A stretch of DNA of 14,318 nucleotides. It comes from JAVWIF01 sp036639635 (GTDB taxonomy: Bacteria > Bacillota_I > Bacilli_A > Erysipelotrichales > Erysipelotrichaceae). The DNA lies in contig JAVWIF010000049.1 of NCBI GenBank assembly GCA_036639635.1, positions 1-14,318 on the forward strand, written 5' to 3'. Made by a program: the position numbers and the translations under genes. Each line of letters starts with the position of its first letter. Within the stretch, counting starts at the first letter, position 1. The notes beneath the pieces were generated by a model, which was not told the DNA's origin, ran no database searches, and saw only the letters and a program-made list of their open reading frames with translations. Positions 1 to 6,994 of this stretch are shown one piece after another.

Positions 1-17
1 CCACCATTACGAAAGTA

Positions 18-58
18 AAGCCTATAGATAAAGTTCAACTTTATTTGTAGGCTTTTTT
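18..58 (+). terminator. Rho-independent terminator of an upstream plus-strand gene
   Basis: AAGCCTA (18-24) pairs with TAGGCTT (48-54). An inner pair, ATAAAGTT with AACTTTAT, extends the hairpin, and a run of six T follows (53-58). The T run lies on the plus strand, so the hairpin best fits the end of a plus-strand gene to the left of the window. On the minus strand it would lie just after the stop of the membrane protein gene (85) and might also serve that gene, although the T tract on that side (TTTACTTTC) is poor. Confidence 0.75.
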
Positions 59-84
59 CATGTTGTTTTTTAAAATGATAGGAA

Positions 85-636
85 CTATTTTTTTAGGTAG
101 AGTAAAATACTCATACCGATACTAAATGATATTTCAATTAATGTACTTACACCACCATTTAATATAAATAATAATAAATCAAATATTACTAAGAAAGTAA
201 AAGGAATGAGCGTTTGTTCATAAAATAGATAATCTTTTTTCATTGTATCAATAATAAAATGATAGAAAACAATTACATAAAGTGAGGTTGCGCCGATTGC
301 GATTCTAGTATGCCACTTTGATAGGATTGGAAATGTATAAATATTATAGGGTAGGATAACGGATAGCACCATGCTACAACAAGCGATACCTAAAAGGACA
401 TAACCAAGTTTGTTGTGATATTGCCGGTCTTTGAGTAAACGTAATGTATAGATATATAAATATAGGGATGTTGTAATTGCCCAAAGGATTAAATATAGAC
501 GATGACCTAGCAGATTACCTAAATCGGATAAGTTTTGTGATAGTGGAGAAACAAAGTGTAAAGTCGCAAGATTTATAATAATAAGAAATATCATAAATAT
601 AAATTGTATATTACATGTATGCAGTTTTTTTTTCAT
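85..636 (-). CDS. Small polytopic membrane protein, possibly DUF998-like
   Basis: A 183-aa hydrophobic protein with about six predicted membrane helices (roughly residues 11-30, 48-68, 77-98, 112-130, 144-162 and 165-182). The loop before helix 2 holds an SDLG motif. This motif and the size recall DUF998-type membrane proteins, but the match is weak and no catalytic motif is seen, so the function is unknown. I chose the ATG at 636: AGAGG lies 7 bases upstream, while the in-frame ATG at 660 falls between the -10 box (661-666) and the likely transcription start. The gene diverges from the secretion operon and is transcribed alone. Nothing in the sequence ties it to the neighbouring T7SS genes, so it is probably a chromosomal flank. 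Confidence 0.75.
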   Translation of the reverse strand: MKKKLHTCNIQFIFMIFLIIINLATLHFVSPLSQNLSDLGNLLGHRLYLILWAITTSLYLYIYTLRLLKDRQYHNKLGYVLLGIACCSMVLSVILPYNIYTFPILSKWHTRIAIGATSLYVIVFYHFIIDTMKKDYLFYEQTLIPFTFLVIFDLLLFILNGGVSTLIEISFSIGMSILLYLKK

Positions 637-660
637 GTGAGAACCTCTTTTATGTATCAT

Positions 661-669
661 ATTATAGCA
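661..669 (-). promoter_or_regulatory. Extended -10 promoter of the minus-strand membrane protein gene
   Basis: Read on the minus strand, the sequence is TGCTATAAT, a perfect TATAAT preceded by the extended -10 TGn. It sits 25 bases before the ATG at 636. No good -35 box is visible, which is usual for extended -10 promoters. The same TGCTATAAT recurs before the other minus-strand gene at 14213-14221. Confidence 0.65.
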
Positions 670-767
670 TTTAATATTGTGAAAAAATGTGAAATAGAAA
701 TAAATTTAGGAATTTTGAACTATTTTCTCGTAAAGAATAGTGTAGTGATAAAAAGGAGGATAGATCA

Positions 768-1787
768 TTGGATGATAGAATTAAAAAATTAGAATTACGT
801 GAAGATGGCTTTATGGAGATTATTTTGAAGAGAATAAAAGATTTTGATGATTATATCTTTCAACAAATATTGAAAGAGGGATCTTGTCTACCATGTGTTA
901 GAGATCATCGTAGTAAGACTAAGTTTTATTTTGATACGAAAGGGTATATATCATTAAGAGATTATCTTCAAGTTCATGTCTTTGAGGATAGTGAGTTATA
1001 CAATTTTCTTTTATACATATTTGAAGATTTAGTGAAAGTAAATTCTACAATACCAGTTTCGATGAATCTAGATCATATATTTATATCATATGATGGGGTT
1101 CATATTCGCTTTATTGTATTTCCTTTAACGAGTGATAATTGGATGTTTCAAAAAGAGGTATGTTCTACATTTTTTATAAATTTACTAAAAGAAATACGCG
1201 TACAGGAAGCCTATGCAGCAATTGGTTATATTGTGATGGCTTTAAAGAAGGAAGAAATAAGTATTCCAACAATGTTGCAAGGATTGTTAAATCTAAAGGA
1301 AAAGCAGAAAAAAGTACCAACGCTATTTGAAAAGTTATTTCATATGCATATTGAGGAACCTTACTATGTAAAAGAAGTACCACAACCAATAACATATCCT
1401 AAAAATGAGTGTATTCCACTTTTGTCAGAAGAAGAACAGGTTTATAAGCCTGAGAAACGTAAGAATAAGGAAGAACTTCACAACTCTACAATGGTGCTAT
1501 TTGCGGAAGAGAGTGATGTATATTTAATTGATGAAAAAGACAATAAGAAAATTCAAATTATAAGTGAACAGTTTTTTATTGGTCGTGCAGATGATAATAC
1601 ATTAATTTTAAAAGAAGCATATATATCAGCGCATCATGCACTTATTTGTAAATCAAAACATACGATAGAAGATTTAAAATCATCTAATGGAACTTTTGTG
1701 AATAAGGAACGAATGAAAGCTACAATTTTGAAAGATGGTGATTCATTATCATTTGGAACGAAAGTATATACTTTTAGATGTATGTAA
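768..1787 (+). CDS. DUF6382-FHA protein of the T7SS locus
   Basis: A 339-aa soluble protein with two parts. Residues about 1-185 resemble DUF6382, a Firmicutes domain of unknown function usually joined to an FHA domain. Its layout (EDGFMEI near the start, a VNSTIPVSMNLDHIFIS stretch near the middle) recalls the cytosolic pseudokinase domain of EssB/YukC; this link is an inference. Residues about 262-335 are an FHA domain with the classic phosphothreonine-pocket residues: G272-R273, S287-x-x-H290, S306-N307-G308-T309. The middle (about 190-260) is charged and probably flexible. The start is TTG at 768, 8 bases after AAGGAGG (753-759); the nearby ATG at 772 is in the wrong frame and soon meets a stop. 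It is the first gene of the string. Likely role: cytoplasmic reader of phosphothreonine marks made by the kinase encoded next to it. No membrane helix is seen. Confidence 0.88.
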   Translation: MDDRIKKLELREDGFMEIILKRIKDFDDYIFQQILKEGSCLPCVRDHRSKTKFYFDTKGYISLRDYLQVHVFEDSELYNFLLYIFEDLVKVNSTIPVSMNLDHIFISYDGVHIRFIVFPLTSDNWMFQKEVCSTFFINLLKEIRVQEAYAAIGYIVMALKKEEISIPTMLQGLLNLKEKQKKVPTLFEKLFHMHIEEPYYVKEVPQPITYPKNECIPLLSEEEQVYKPEKRKNKEELHNSTMVLFAEESDVYLIDEKDNKKIQIISEQFFIGRADDNTLILKEAYISAHHALICKSKHTIEDLKSSNGTFVNKERMKATILKDGDSLSFGTKVYTFRCM

Positions 1788-1815
1788 ATAGGAGTTAATA
1801 AGAAAGGGGGACATA

Positions 1816-2352
1816 ATGAATACTATATTAGTAGGGCGTTATACAATTATTAATAAAATTGGAGAAGGTGGTTTGTCAGAAGTGTTTTTAGTAAGTGATG
1901 CACGTTTATTGAAACAATGGGCAATGAAGCGTATTAAAAAACATGATGAACGAATGAATCAAAAAACATTGTTGATGACATTTCAAAAAGAATTTTCGAT
2001 ATTATCAAAGCTAAATCATAGAGGGATTCCAAGAATTAGTGACCAATTTGAAGATGAAAACTATTTTTATGTTGTTATGGATTATATTAAAGGCGAAACG
2101 TTAGCTTCGCTACTTAGTGAAGATAAGAATAGAATTGAAAATAATATCCAGGATTGGATGTTACAAATCATTGATATATTTATTTATTTGCATGGAACTC
2201 GTCCTTATCCGCTTTTATATTTGGATTTAAAGCCACAAAATATGATTTGTGATGAAAATAATAATTTATATTTAATAGATTTTGGGACGAGTTGTTTTCA
2301 AGAGGGATGGCAAGTAGCAAGTAGTGCTACACCCCGGATATGCATCACATGA
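1816..2352 (+). CDS. Ser/Thr protein kinase, N-terminal part, ending at a frameshift
   Basis: This 178-aa reading frame carries most of a Hanks-type kinase domain. Visible residues: glycine loop G16-E17-G18-G19, catalytic K38 in WAMK, helix-C E59, catalytic-loop D137-L-K139-P-Q-N142, and D155-F-G157. The Arg of the usual HRD motif is Leu136, so it is a non-RD kinase, but all residues needed for phosphotransfer are present. The frame then breaks at ACACCCCGGA (2329-2338): with three C instead of four the protein would read ATPGYASHE, the expected activation-segment end, and continue in the next entry. The ATG at 1816 follows AAAGGGGG (1803-1810) by 5 bases. As written, the product stops 7 residues after the slip (PRICIT tail), lacks the kinase C-lobe, and would probably not fold. 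Its neighbours are two FHA proteins, which suggests it marks T7SS components. Confidence 0.85.
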   Translation: MNTILVGRYTIINKIGEGGLSEVFLVSDARLLKQWAMKRIKKHDERMNQKTLLMTFQKEFSILSKLNHRGIPRISDQFEDENYFYVVMDYIKGETLASLLSEDKNRIENNIQDWMLQIIDIFIYLHGTRPYPLLYLDLKPQNMICDENNNLYLIDFGTSCFQEGWQVASSATPRICIT

Positions 2353-3616
2353 AGTACTTGCACATGAAGTAGTTACGCCTTTATGTGATATTTATAGTTT
2401 TGGAATGACGTTTTTTGTCTTAATGCACAACGCTTTCTATAAAAAAGAGGTATGCGCTACTCCTCTTGATCATGTGTTAGAGAAATGTGTTGAAAGCATA
2501 CCTGAGAATCGATTTCAATCGTTTCTAGCAGTGAAAGAAGCAGTTTGGACTCTGTATGGGAAGAAAAAGAAATCGGTATTAAAACACTCAATTAGCTGTT
2601 TTATTGTAAGTGCCTTATGTATGGTAACAGGTATATATTTTATGCAATTGACGCATAAGGAAATCGAAAGTAAATATCATACGGCAATGATGAAGGAAAA
2701 TTATCAAGAAGCAATTGGGTGGAAGCCAACTGAGGTAGGTGCTTATCGAAAGTTGTATAATCAAGCACTTCTAAAGTCTGCAAAACTAAGCGATACACAA
2801 CAAGAGAGTGCAATGCGTGATGTTTTACTTATTATGGAAGAGATGATGATAAAAAGTAATCAAAAAGATAATTCGGAAATTGCCTATTTTTTTAGCTTGG
2901 TATGTCTTCGCTTAAACGATATAGAATTTTATAAGAAAGCATCAGAAAGTTTATCTTATGTAAATCAATCTAATATCCATCAAAATATGATGTTAGAAGG
3001 TTACAAGGAAATTGCTAAAACATTTAGCCAACAACAGCAAATTACCAAACAAGATATGCACTATTTACAATCAAAACTAAATCAAATGGAAAAAGAAATA
3101 GCTTTTCTTGCGAATCCTGTAGAACAATATGAAAATTATGCTTTGTTGTTATCGTTATATGAAAATAGAAAGAGTGAATTTGGTAAGGAATGTAATGATA
3201 TCATTATCAGTTTAGCGAATAAACTAGAGAAAATTAAGAAGGAACATAAAGATATTATTTTAAATAAAAGTGTATTTCAAACGGATTATAATTCGAGCTT
3301 GTATGTAGCCTATTATGACAAAGGAGTAGAAGCAATAGAACACAAAGACTATCAGAAAATGAAAATCAATTATGATGAGGCGATACGTTACTACAATGTA
3401 CAAAAAAGTGAGGTAGATGATGTGTTGCTGCTAGCACATATGTATATTGCGTTGTCTGAATATGATGTTACTAGCACTACGAATACACAACATATAAAGT
3501 ATTTAGAGGAAGCAAAGAAGGCTTGTGTTTATGTCAAAAAGAATAATGAGGACAATCAGAGTATAGAGGAGATGATTCGTTTTATTGAAGAAAAGTTAAC
3601 ATTTTGGAGGGCATAG
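2324..3616 (+). CDS. Ser/Thr protein kinase, C-terminal part: C-lobe, membrane helix, extracellular helical region
   Basis: The frame is open from about 2324 and continues the kinase above: PGYASHE, then the DIYSFGMTFF helix-F motif with its conserved Asp, then the end of the C-lobe. Joined at 2332-2335, the whole gene (1816-3616) encodes about 599 aa. A membrane helix follows a KKKKS stretch (about residues 258-280 of the joined protein). After it come about 320 mostly helical residues with TPR-like spacing (for example YYDKGVEAIEHKDYQKM), predicted outside the cell. A cytosolic kinase fold, one helix and extracellular helices is also the layout of EssB/YukC, the T7SSb pseudokinase, so this may be its active counterpart (inference). 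The only early start is GTG at 2324, which has no ribosome site, so independent translation is unlikely. The gene ends 2 bases before the next start. Confidence 0.8.
   Translation: MLHPGYASHEVLAHEVVTPLCDIYSFGMTFFVLMHNAFYKKEVCATPLDHVLEKCVESIPENRFQSFLAVKEAVWTLYGKKKKSVLKHSISCFIVSALCMVTGIYFMQLTHKEIESKYHTAMMKENYQEAIGWKPTEVGAYRKLYNQALLKSAKLSDTQQESAMRDVLLIMEEMMIKSNQKDNSEIAYFFSLVCLRLNDIEFYKKASESLSYVNQSNIHQNMMLEGYKEIAKTFSQQQQITKQDMHYLQSKLNQMEKEIAFLANPVEQYENYALLLSLYENRKSEFGKECNDIIISLANKLEKIKKEHKDIILNKSVFQTDYNSSLYVAYYDKGVEAIEHKDYQKMKINYDEAIRYYNVQKSEVDDVLLLAHMYIALSEYDVTSTTNTQHIKYLEEAKKACVYVKKNNEDNQSIEEMIRFIEEKLTFWRA
2329..2338 (+). other. Single-base frameshift site in the kinase gene (CCCC run)
   Basis: The kinase frame reads ACA-CCC-CGG here and stops at 2350. 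Dropping one C gives ACA-CCC-GGA and restores the conserved PGY-x-x-x-E end of the activation segment plus 1.28 kb of open frame. Explanations: a base-calling error in a C run; a true inactivating or phase-variable insertion; or programmed +1 slippage, since tRNA-Pro on CCC can re-pair one base on and the waiting codon CGG should be rare in such AT-rich DNA. No Shine-Dalgarno-like stimulator is seen just upstream. I favour an error or mutation. Confidence 0.85.
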
Positions 3617-3617
3617 T

Positions 3618-3809
3618 TTGTATGTTTATTGGTTGGCAAATATATTTTATTTTTTATCAGTTATATTTTTATTGTTAGGGCTTTTTATTGCTATAAAAGG
3701 TAGAAAGATAAAAAGGAAAGGAAAGCAATGTAAACAAAAGTTAGATTTAATCGAAAGTAAGACAGAATTGATTAAAATGGAAGTGAAAAAAGTGGAGGGA
3801 AAAGGATGA
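3618..3809 (+). CDS. Small single-pass membrane protein with a basic coiled-coil tail
   Basis: A 63-aa protein. Residues about 3-27 form one hydrophobic helix (VYWLANIFYF onward). A strongly basic patch follows (KGRKIKRKGKQCKQK), then a charged amphipathic helix likely to be a short coiled coil (residues about 38-60). The positive patch after the helix predicts that the C-terminus is in the cytoplasm. The start is TTG at 3618, with GGAGGG at 3606-3611 inside the end of the kinase gene; the kinase stop is at 3614-3616. Its own stop overlaps the next ATG (ATGA at 3806-3809), so the genes are translationally coupled. I do not recognise a family. Position and coupling suggest a small structural or adaptor subunit of the membrane complex, perhaps standing where EssA would be in a canonical locus, although no similarity to EssA is seen. 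Confidence 0.72.
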   Translation: MYVYWLANIFYFLSVIFLLLGLFIAIKGRKIKRKGKQCKQKLDLIESKTELIKMEVKKVEGKG

Positions 3810-6800
3810 AGAGATTTATTAAAATGTTATGTTTGATTTTCTTTTTTACATGCATGTATCAAAGTTATCATATTGAAGCAACTTCATTAAAGGAAAAAAG
3901 AGTTGAGACAAGTGTTCGCTTTACCATTGATAAAGAAACAATACAATCGTTATATAATCATGCAGTACATGTTAAGGTATTTGTTAAAGATGATAAATTT
4001 GATAAAAATAATGCTATCGTAATTGCACAAAAAGGTAAGGATGATGTCATTCTTAAAGATAGTACTTGGCAAAGTGTTAAAGACGGGTATGAAAAAGAAT
4101 TTGAGATAAGCGAAGAGGGCATTGATTATTGTGTACATTTAAGAGAAAACGCACAAAGTATACAGAGCATTGCGAGATCAAAAGTATTTACCATAGACAC
4201 TAAAAAACCCACGCTGAAATTTTACATAAATGATAAATTAATTGAAGATAAGCAAGTACTAATAGCGAATGAGAAAACAATTGTTAAAGCGTTTACTAGT
4301 GAAGAAAATATACTTGAAAAGAACAGTTATTTCATTGTGAATAAACAGAAGGTAGTTCGTGACTGGGTTAAAAAGGATGGTGGATATCAAGCGGAATTAA
4401 TTTTGAATAAGGATGATGTATTCAATGTGTCTGCTCGTCTTGAAGACAAAGCTGGAAATGTCAATGATGAGGGTCCAACATTTTCATTAACTATGGATGT
4501 ACATAAGCCGGTTATCGATGTACTGTATCAAGAAAAAGCGATTAGAGCGAATCAAACGATTCGTTCTAAAGAGTCAATGCAATTTGATGTTGTAGTAAAA
4601 GAGAAAAATTTGAATGAGAAGAATAGTTATTTTTTAATCAATGAACAAAAAGTATTTCCAAGTTGGACAAAATCAGATGACAAATATCAAGCTGTTCTAA
4701 AATTTGAGAAAGATGATATTTATAAAATTTCTAGTCATATAGAAGATAATGTTGGGAATAAAGCAGAGCAAGAAGTTATGTTTACTTGTATTAAAGATAT
4801 GAGCAAACCTTTGGTGAGTTTTTATATAGAGGACGATAAAATAGAAAACAAGCAAACACTATATAAAAAAGACAAGGTTACACTTAGCGTGATTGTAGAT
4901 GAAAAAGAGTTAAATGAAAAAGCAAGTTATGTGTTAATTAAGGGTAAGAAAACAGTGGTTAAATGGATAAATAAAGAAGGGAAGTATTATGGTTCTATTG
5001 ATTTTGATAAAGATGATCTATATGATATCTCTTGTCATATCGAAGATAAAACGCAAAATATTTTTGATGAAGCATACTCTTTTACACTTGTATTAGATTC
5101 GTATAAGCCAACAATCAGTTTTTATCATAATGGTAAACCAATCGATAATAAGCAACAACTTTTTAGTTCAAAAGATAGTGTAACTTTACATTTGATTATA
5201 AAAGAAGAAAACTTTAATGCGCAAAGCAGCTATCTACTTGTGAACAACCGAAAAGTAATTCCTACTTGGTATGAAAAGGAAGGAAGTTATCAAAGTGATT
5301 TAACTCTACAAAACGAAGATATTTATAAACTTGTCTATCATTTGGAGGATAAAGCAGGTAATGTAGAAGATAAAGAAGCTTTGTTTACCTTTAATATTGA
5401 TCACACAAAACCGCTTGTTAGTTTAACGTTTAATAATGAAAGTATTACGAGTGAAGTCGCAAACTTTTATAAACAAGAATTACATATTAATTTTGAAACG
5501 AGTGATCAACTATTGAATATGGATGCCTCTTATGTACTTCTAAATGATAAAAAAGTAAAACTAAATTTTGATAAGAAAACAAATAGCTATATATTCACTG
5601 GAAATTTAAGTGATGGGGAATACCGCTTGTCTTATCATATAGAGGATAAAGCAGGTTTTATTAGTGAACAGAATTTTTCTAGACCATTTTTTATAGATAC
5701 AAAAGCACCAGAGCTTAGCGTTGTTGGTAAATCTGATGTCATAACAAATACATCTATTGCCTATCAAATTCATCTTAAAGATCAGCATCTAGAAATGAAG
5801 AACACCTCTTTTTATACGATGAAAGATGGTGTTAAAAATCTTACAAATCTTAATTGGAAACAAGTTGATGATGATTATTATGCCACTATTCTATTTGATG
5901 CAGAAGGTAGTTATCAATTTTTTGGAGAAGTGGTTGATAAAGCAAACAATCGTAAGCAAAGTAATACGTATCAATTTATTATTGATAAGCGTAATCCAAG
6001 TATTCAACTAGAATTAAATCATGTGTTGATGAAACATTCACCTTCTTATATCAGTAATAGCGATGTTTACATAAAAACGCACATTGATGATATGCACCTT
6101 GAAAATAAAACAATTGAATGGTACAAAAATGAAAAACCACTGGATATTAAACCAAATAGTGTAAGCGGTGAATATCTATTAAAGAGTGAAAAGAATACAA
6201 ATGATGATTATGAACTAAGAGTTGAAGCAAAAGATAAAGCTGGCAATATGACTGAAAAAAAGATTAGTATTAAAATTCATACAAAGATTGCACCAGTATC
6301 TATTGAAAATGATGTTTTTCATGGAATAGCGTATTCTGGAAATTGGAAGCCTAAGGTGAAAGGGGAAGGCAAAGATTATTATGTTTTATCATCTTCGCTA
6401 TATCGTAATCAAAAAAAGATGAAATATAATTGGGGTGATAACATTACCCAAGATGGCTATTATGCACTTGATATTACGGTACGTGATGATGCTTTAAATA
6501 CTGCAAAAATGAATTCTACATTTTATTTTATTATTGATAAGACAGCTCCTCTTGTAAAACTCACTTCACAAGGCGTTGCATTAGAATCTAATATGAAGTT
6601 AGGAGATCAATTACAATTAGAAATTGAACAGTATGATACAACAAAAAGAAAGAATGAAAGATTCACTTCTATAAAAGTGAATGATGAACAAATTAGTACC
6701 CTAGATGAAATAAATAAAAAGGGGATATTTACCTATAAACCCAATCAAACAGGAGCTTATACCTTAGTTGCACAGGCAATTGATGAGGCTGGTAATCAAT

Positions 6801-6994
6801 CAAATAAAGAATGGCACTTTACTGTAGAAAAAACAATCAAACATGAGCGAAAAAAAGCTGATGATCCTATCCAAATCCTGATGAAACGTGATGCTTCGAG
6901 TAAGCGTTTATGGATTTTATTTACTGCAGTTATATTGCTTTCTATTGTAATTTATATTGTTTATGAATATCGAAAAAAGAAAAATTCAAATTAA
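3806..6994 (+). CDS. Large surface protein: signal peptide, about nine Ig-like repeats, C-terminal membrane anchor
   Basis: A 1062-aa protein. Residues 1-25 are a signal peptide (MKRFIKML, hydrophobic core, probable cut near HIEA-TS). From about residue 129 to 1010 there are roughly nine repeats of 85-101 aa, each starting near K-P or A-P plus alternating hydrophobics and ending near EDKAGN; this is the Ig-like pattern of many Firmicutes surface proteins. The repeats begin near residues 133, 233, 333, 433, 534, 633, 729, 828 and 913. Repeats 1-5 are most alike and the later ones diverge. A single helix (about 1035-1055) and a basic tail (YRKKKNSN) anchor it in the membrane. There is no LPXTG motif. 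The ATG at 3806 overlaps the upstream stop and has GGAGGGAAAAGG in front of it. It lies between the kinase and EssC genes, so it is probably part of the T7SS envelope complex. EsaA/YueB is the large surface-exposed T7SSb subunit, and this could play that role (inference). Confidence 0.88.
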   Translation: MKRFIKMLCLIFFFTCMYQSYHIEATSLKEKRVETSVRFTIDKETIQSLYNHAVHVKVFVKDDKFDKNNAIVIAQKGKDDVILKDSTWQSVKDGYEKEFEISEEGIDYCVHLRENAQSIQSIARSKVFTIDTKKPTLKFYINDKLIEDKQVLIANEKTIVKAFTSEENILEKNSYFIVNKQKVVRDWVKKDGGYQAELILNKDDVFNVSARLEDKAGNVNDEGPTFSLTMDVHKPVIDVLYQEKAIRANQTIRSKESMQFDVVVKEKNLNEKNSYFLINEQKVFPSWTKSDDKYQAVLKFEKDDIYKISSHIEDNVGNKAEQEVMFTCIKDMSKPLVSFYIEDDKIENKQTLYKKDKVTLSVIVDEKELNEKASYVLIKGKKTVVKWINKEGKYYGSIDFDKDDLYDISCHIEDKTQNIFDEAYSFTLVLDSYKPTISFYHNGKPIDNKQQLFSSKDSVTLHLIIKEENFNAQSSYLLVNNRKVIPTWYEKEGSYQSDLTLQNEDIYKLVYHLEDKAGNVEDKEALFTFNIDHTKPLVSLTFNNESITSEVANFYKQELHINFETSDQLLNMDASYVLLNDKKVKLNFDKKTNSYIFTGNLSDGEYRLSYHIEDKAGFISEQNFSRPFFIDTKAPELSVVGKSDVITNTSIAYQIHLKDQHLEMKNTSFYTMKDGVKNLTNLNWKQVDDDYYATILFDAEGSYQFFGEVVDKANNRKQSNTYQFIIDKRNPSIQLELNHVLMKHSPSYISNSDVYIKTHIDDMHLENKTIEWYKNEKPLDIKPNSVSGEYLLKSEKNTNDDYELRVEAKDKAGNMTEKKISIKIHTKIAPVSIENDVFHGIAYSGNWKPKVKGEGKDYYVLSSSLYRNQKKMKYNWGDNITQDGYYALDITVRDDALNTAKMNSTFYFIIDKTAPLVKLTSQGVALESNMKLGDQLQLEIEQYDTTKRKNERFTSIKVNDEQISTLDEINKKGIFTYKPNQTGAYTLVAQAIDEAGNQSNKEWHFTVEKTIKHERKKADDPIQILMKRDASSKRLWILFTAVILLSIVIYIVYEYRKKKNSN
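4190..6836 (+). repeat. Tandem Ig-like repeat array (about nine units of about 300 bp)
   Basis: Coding repeats inside the surface protein gene. Protein-level landmarks recur about every 100 residues: a KP-x-(I/V)-S-F-Y start, (I/L)-NEK-x-SY followed by a VxxW segment in repeats 1-4, a (K/N)-(D/E)-D-(I/L/V)-(Y/F) strand, and an H-(I/L)-EDKAGN end. At DNA level the match is partial: GAGGATAAAGCAGGT occurs at the end of repeats 4 and 5 (about 5345 and 5642). The units are diverged enough that recent expansion is not obvious. Confidence 0.8.

Noticed and set aside
637..660. Longer N-terminus for the minus-strand membrane protein
   Set aside because: The ATG at 660 lies directly after the -10 box, before the probable transcript start; the ATG at 636 has a good ribosome site.
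637..767. Riboswitch or structured leader before the T7SS operon
   Set aside because: The space is short and AT-rich, and I found no long stem or known leader motif.
604..792. A 62-codon plus-strand frame across the divergent promoter region
   Set aside because: It overlaps the start of the minus-strand membrane gene, its promoter and the DUF6382 start, and has no ribosome site or protein-like composition. Its ATG at 772 would compete with the better supported TTG at 768.
6900..6994. LPXTG sorting signal at the end of the Ig-repeat protein
   Set aside because: The C-terminus has a membrane helix and a basic tail but no LPXTG-like motif, so it is a membrane anchor rather than a sortase substrate.
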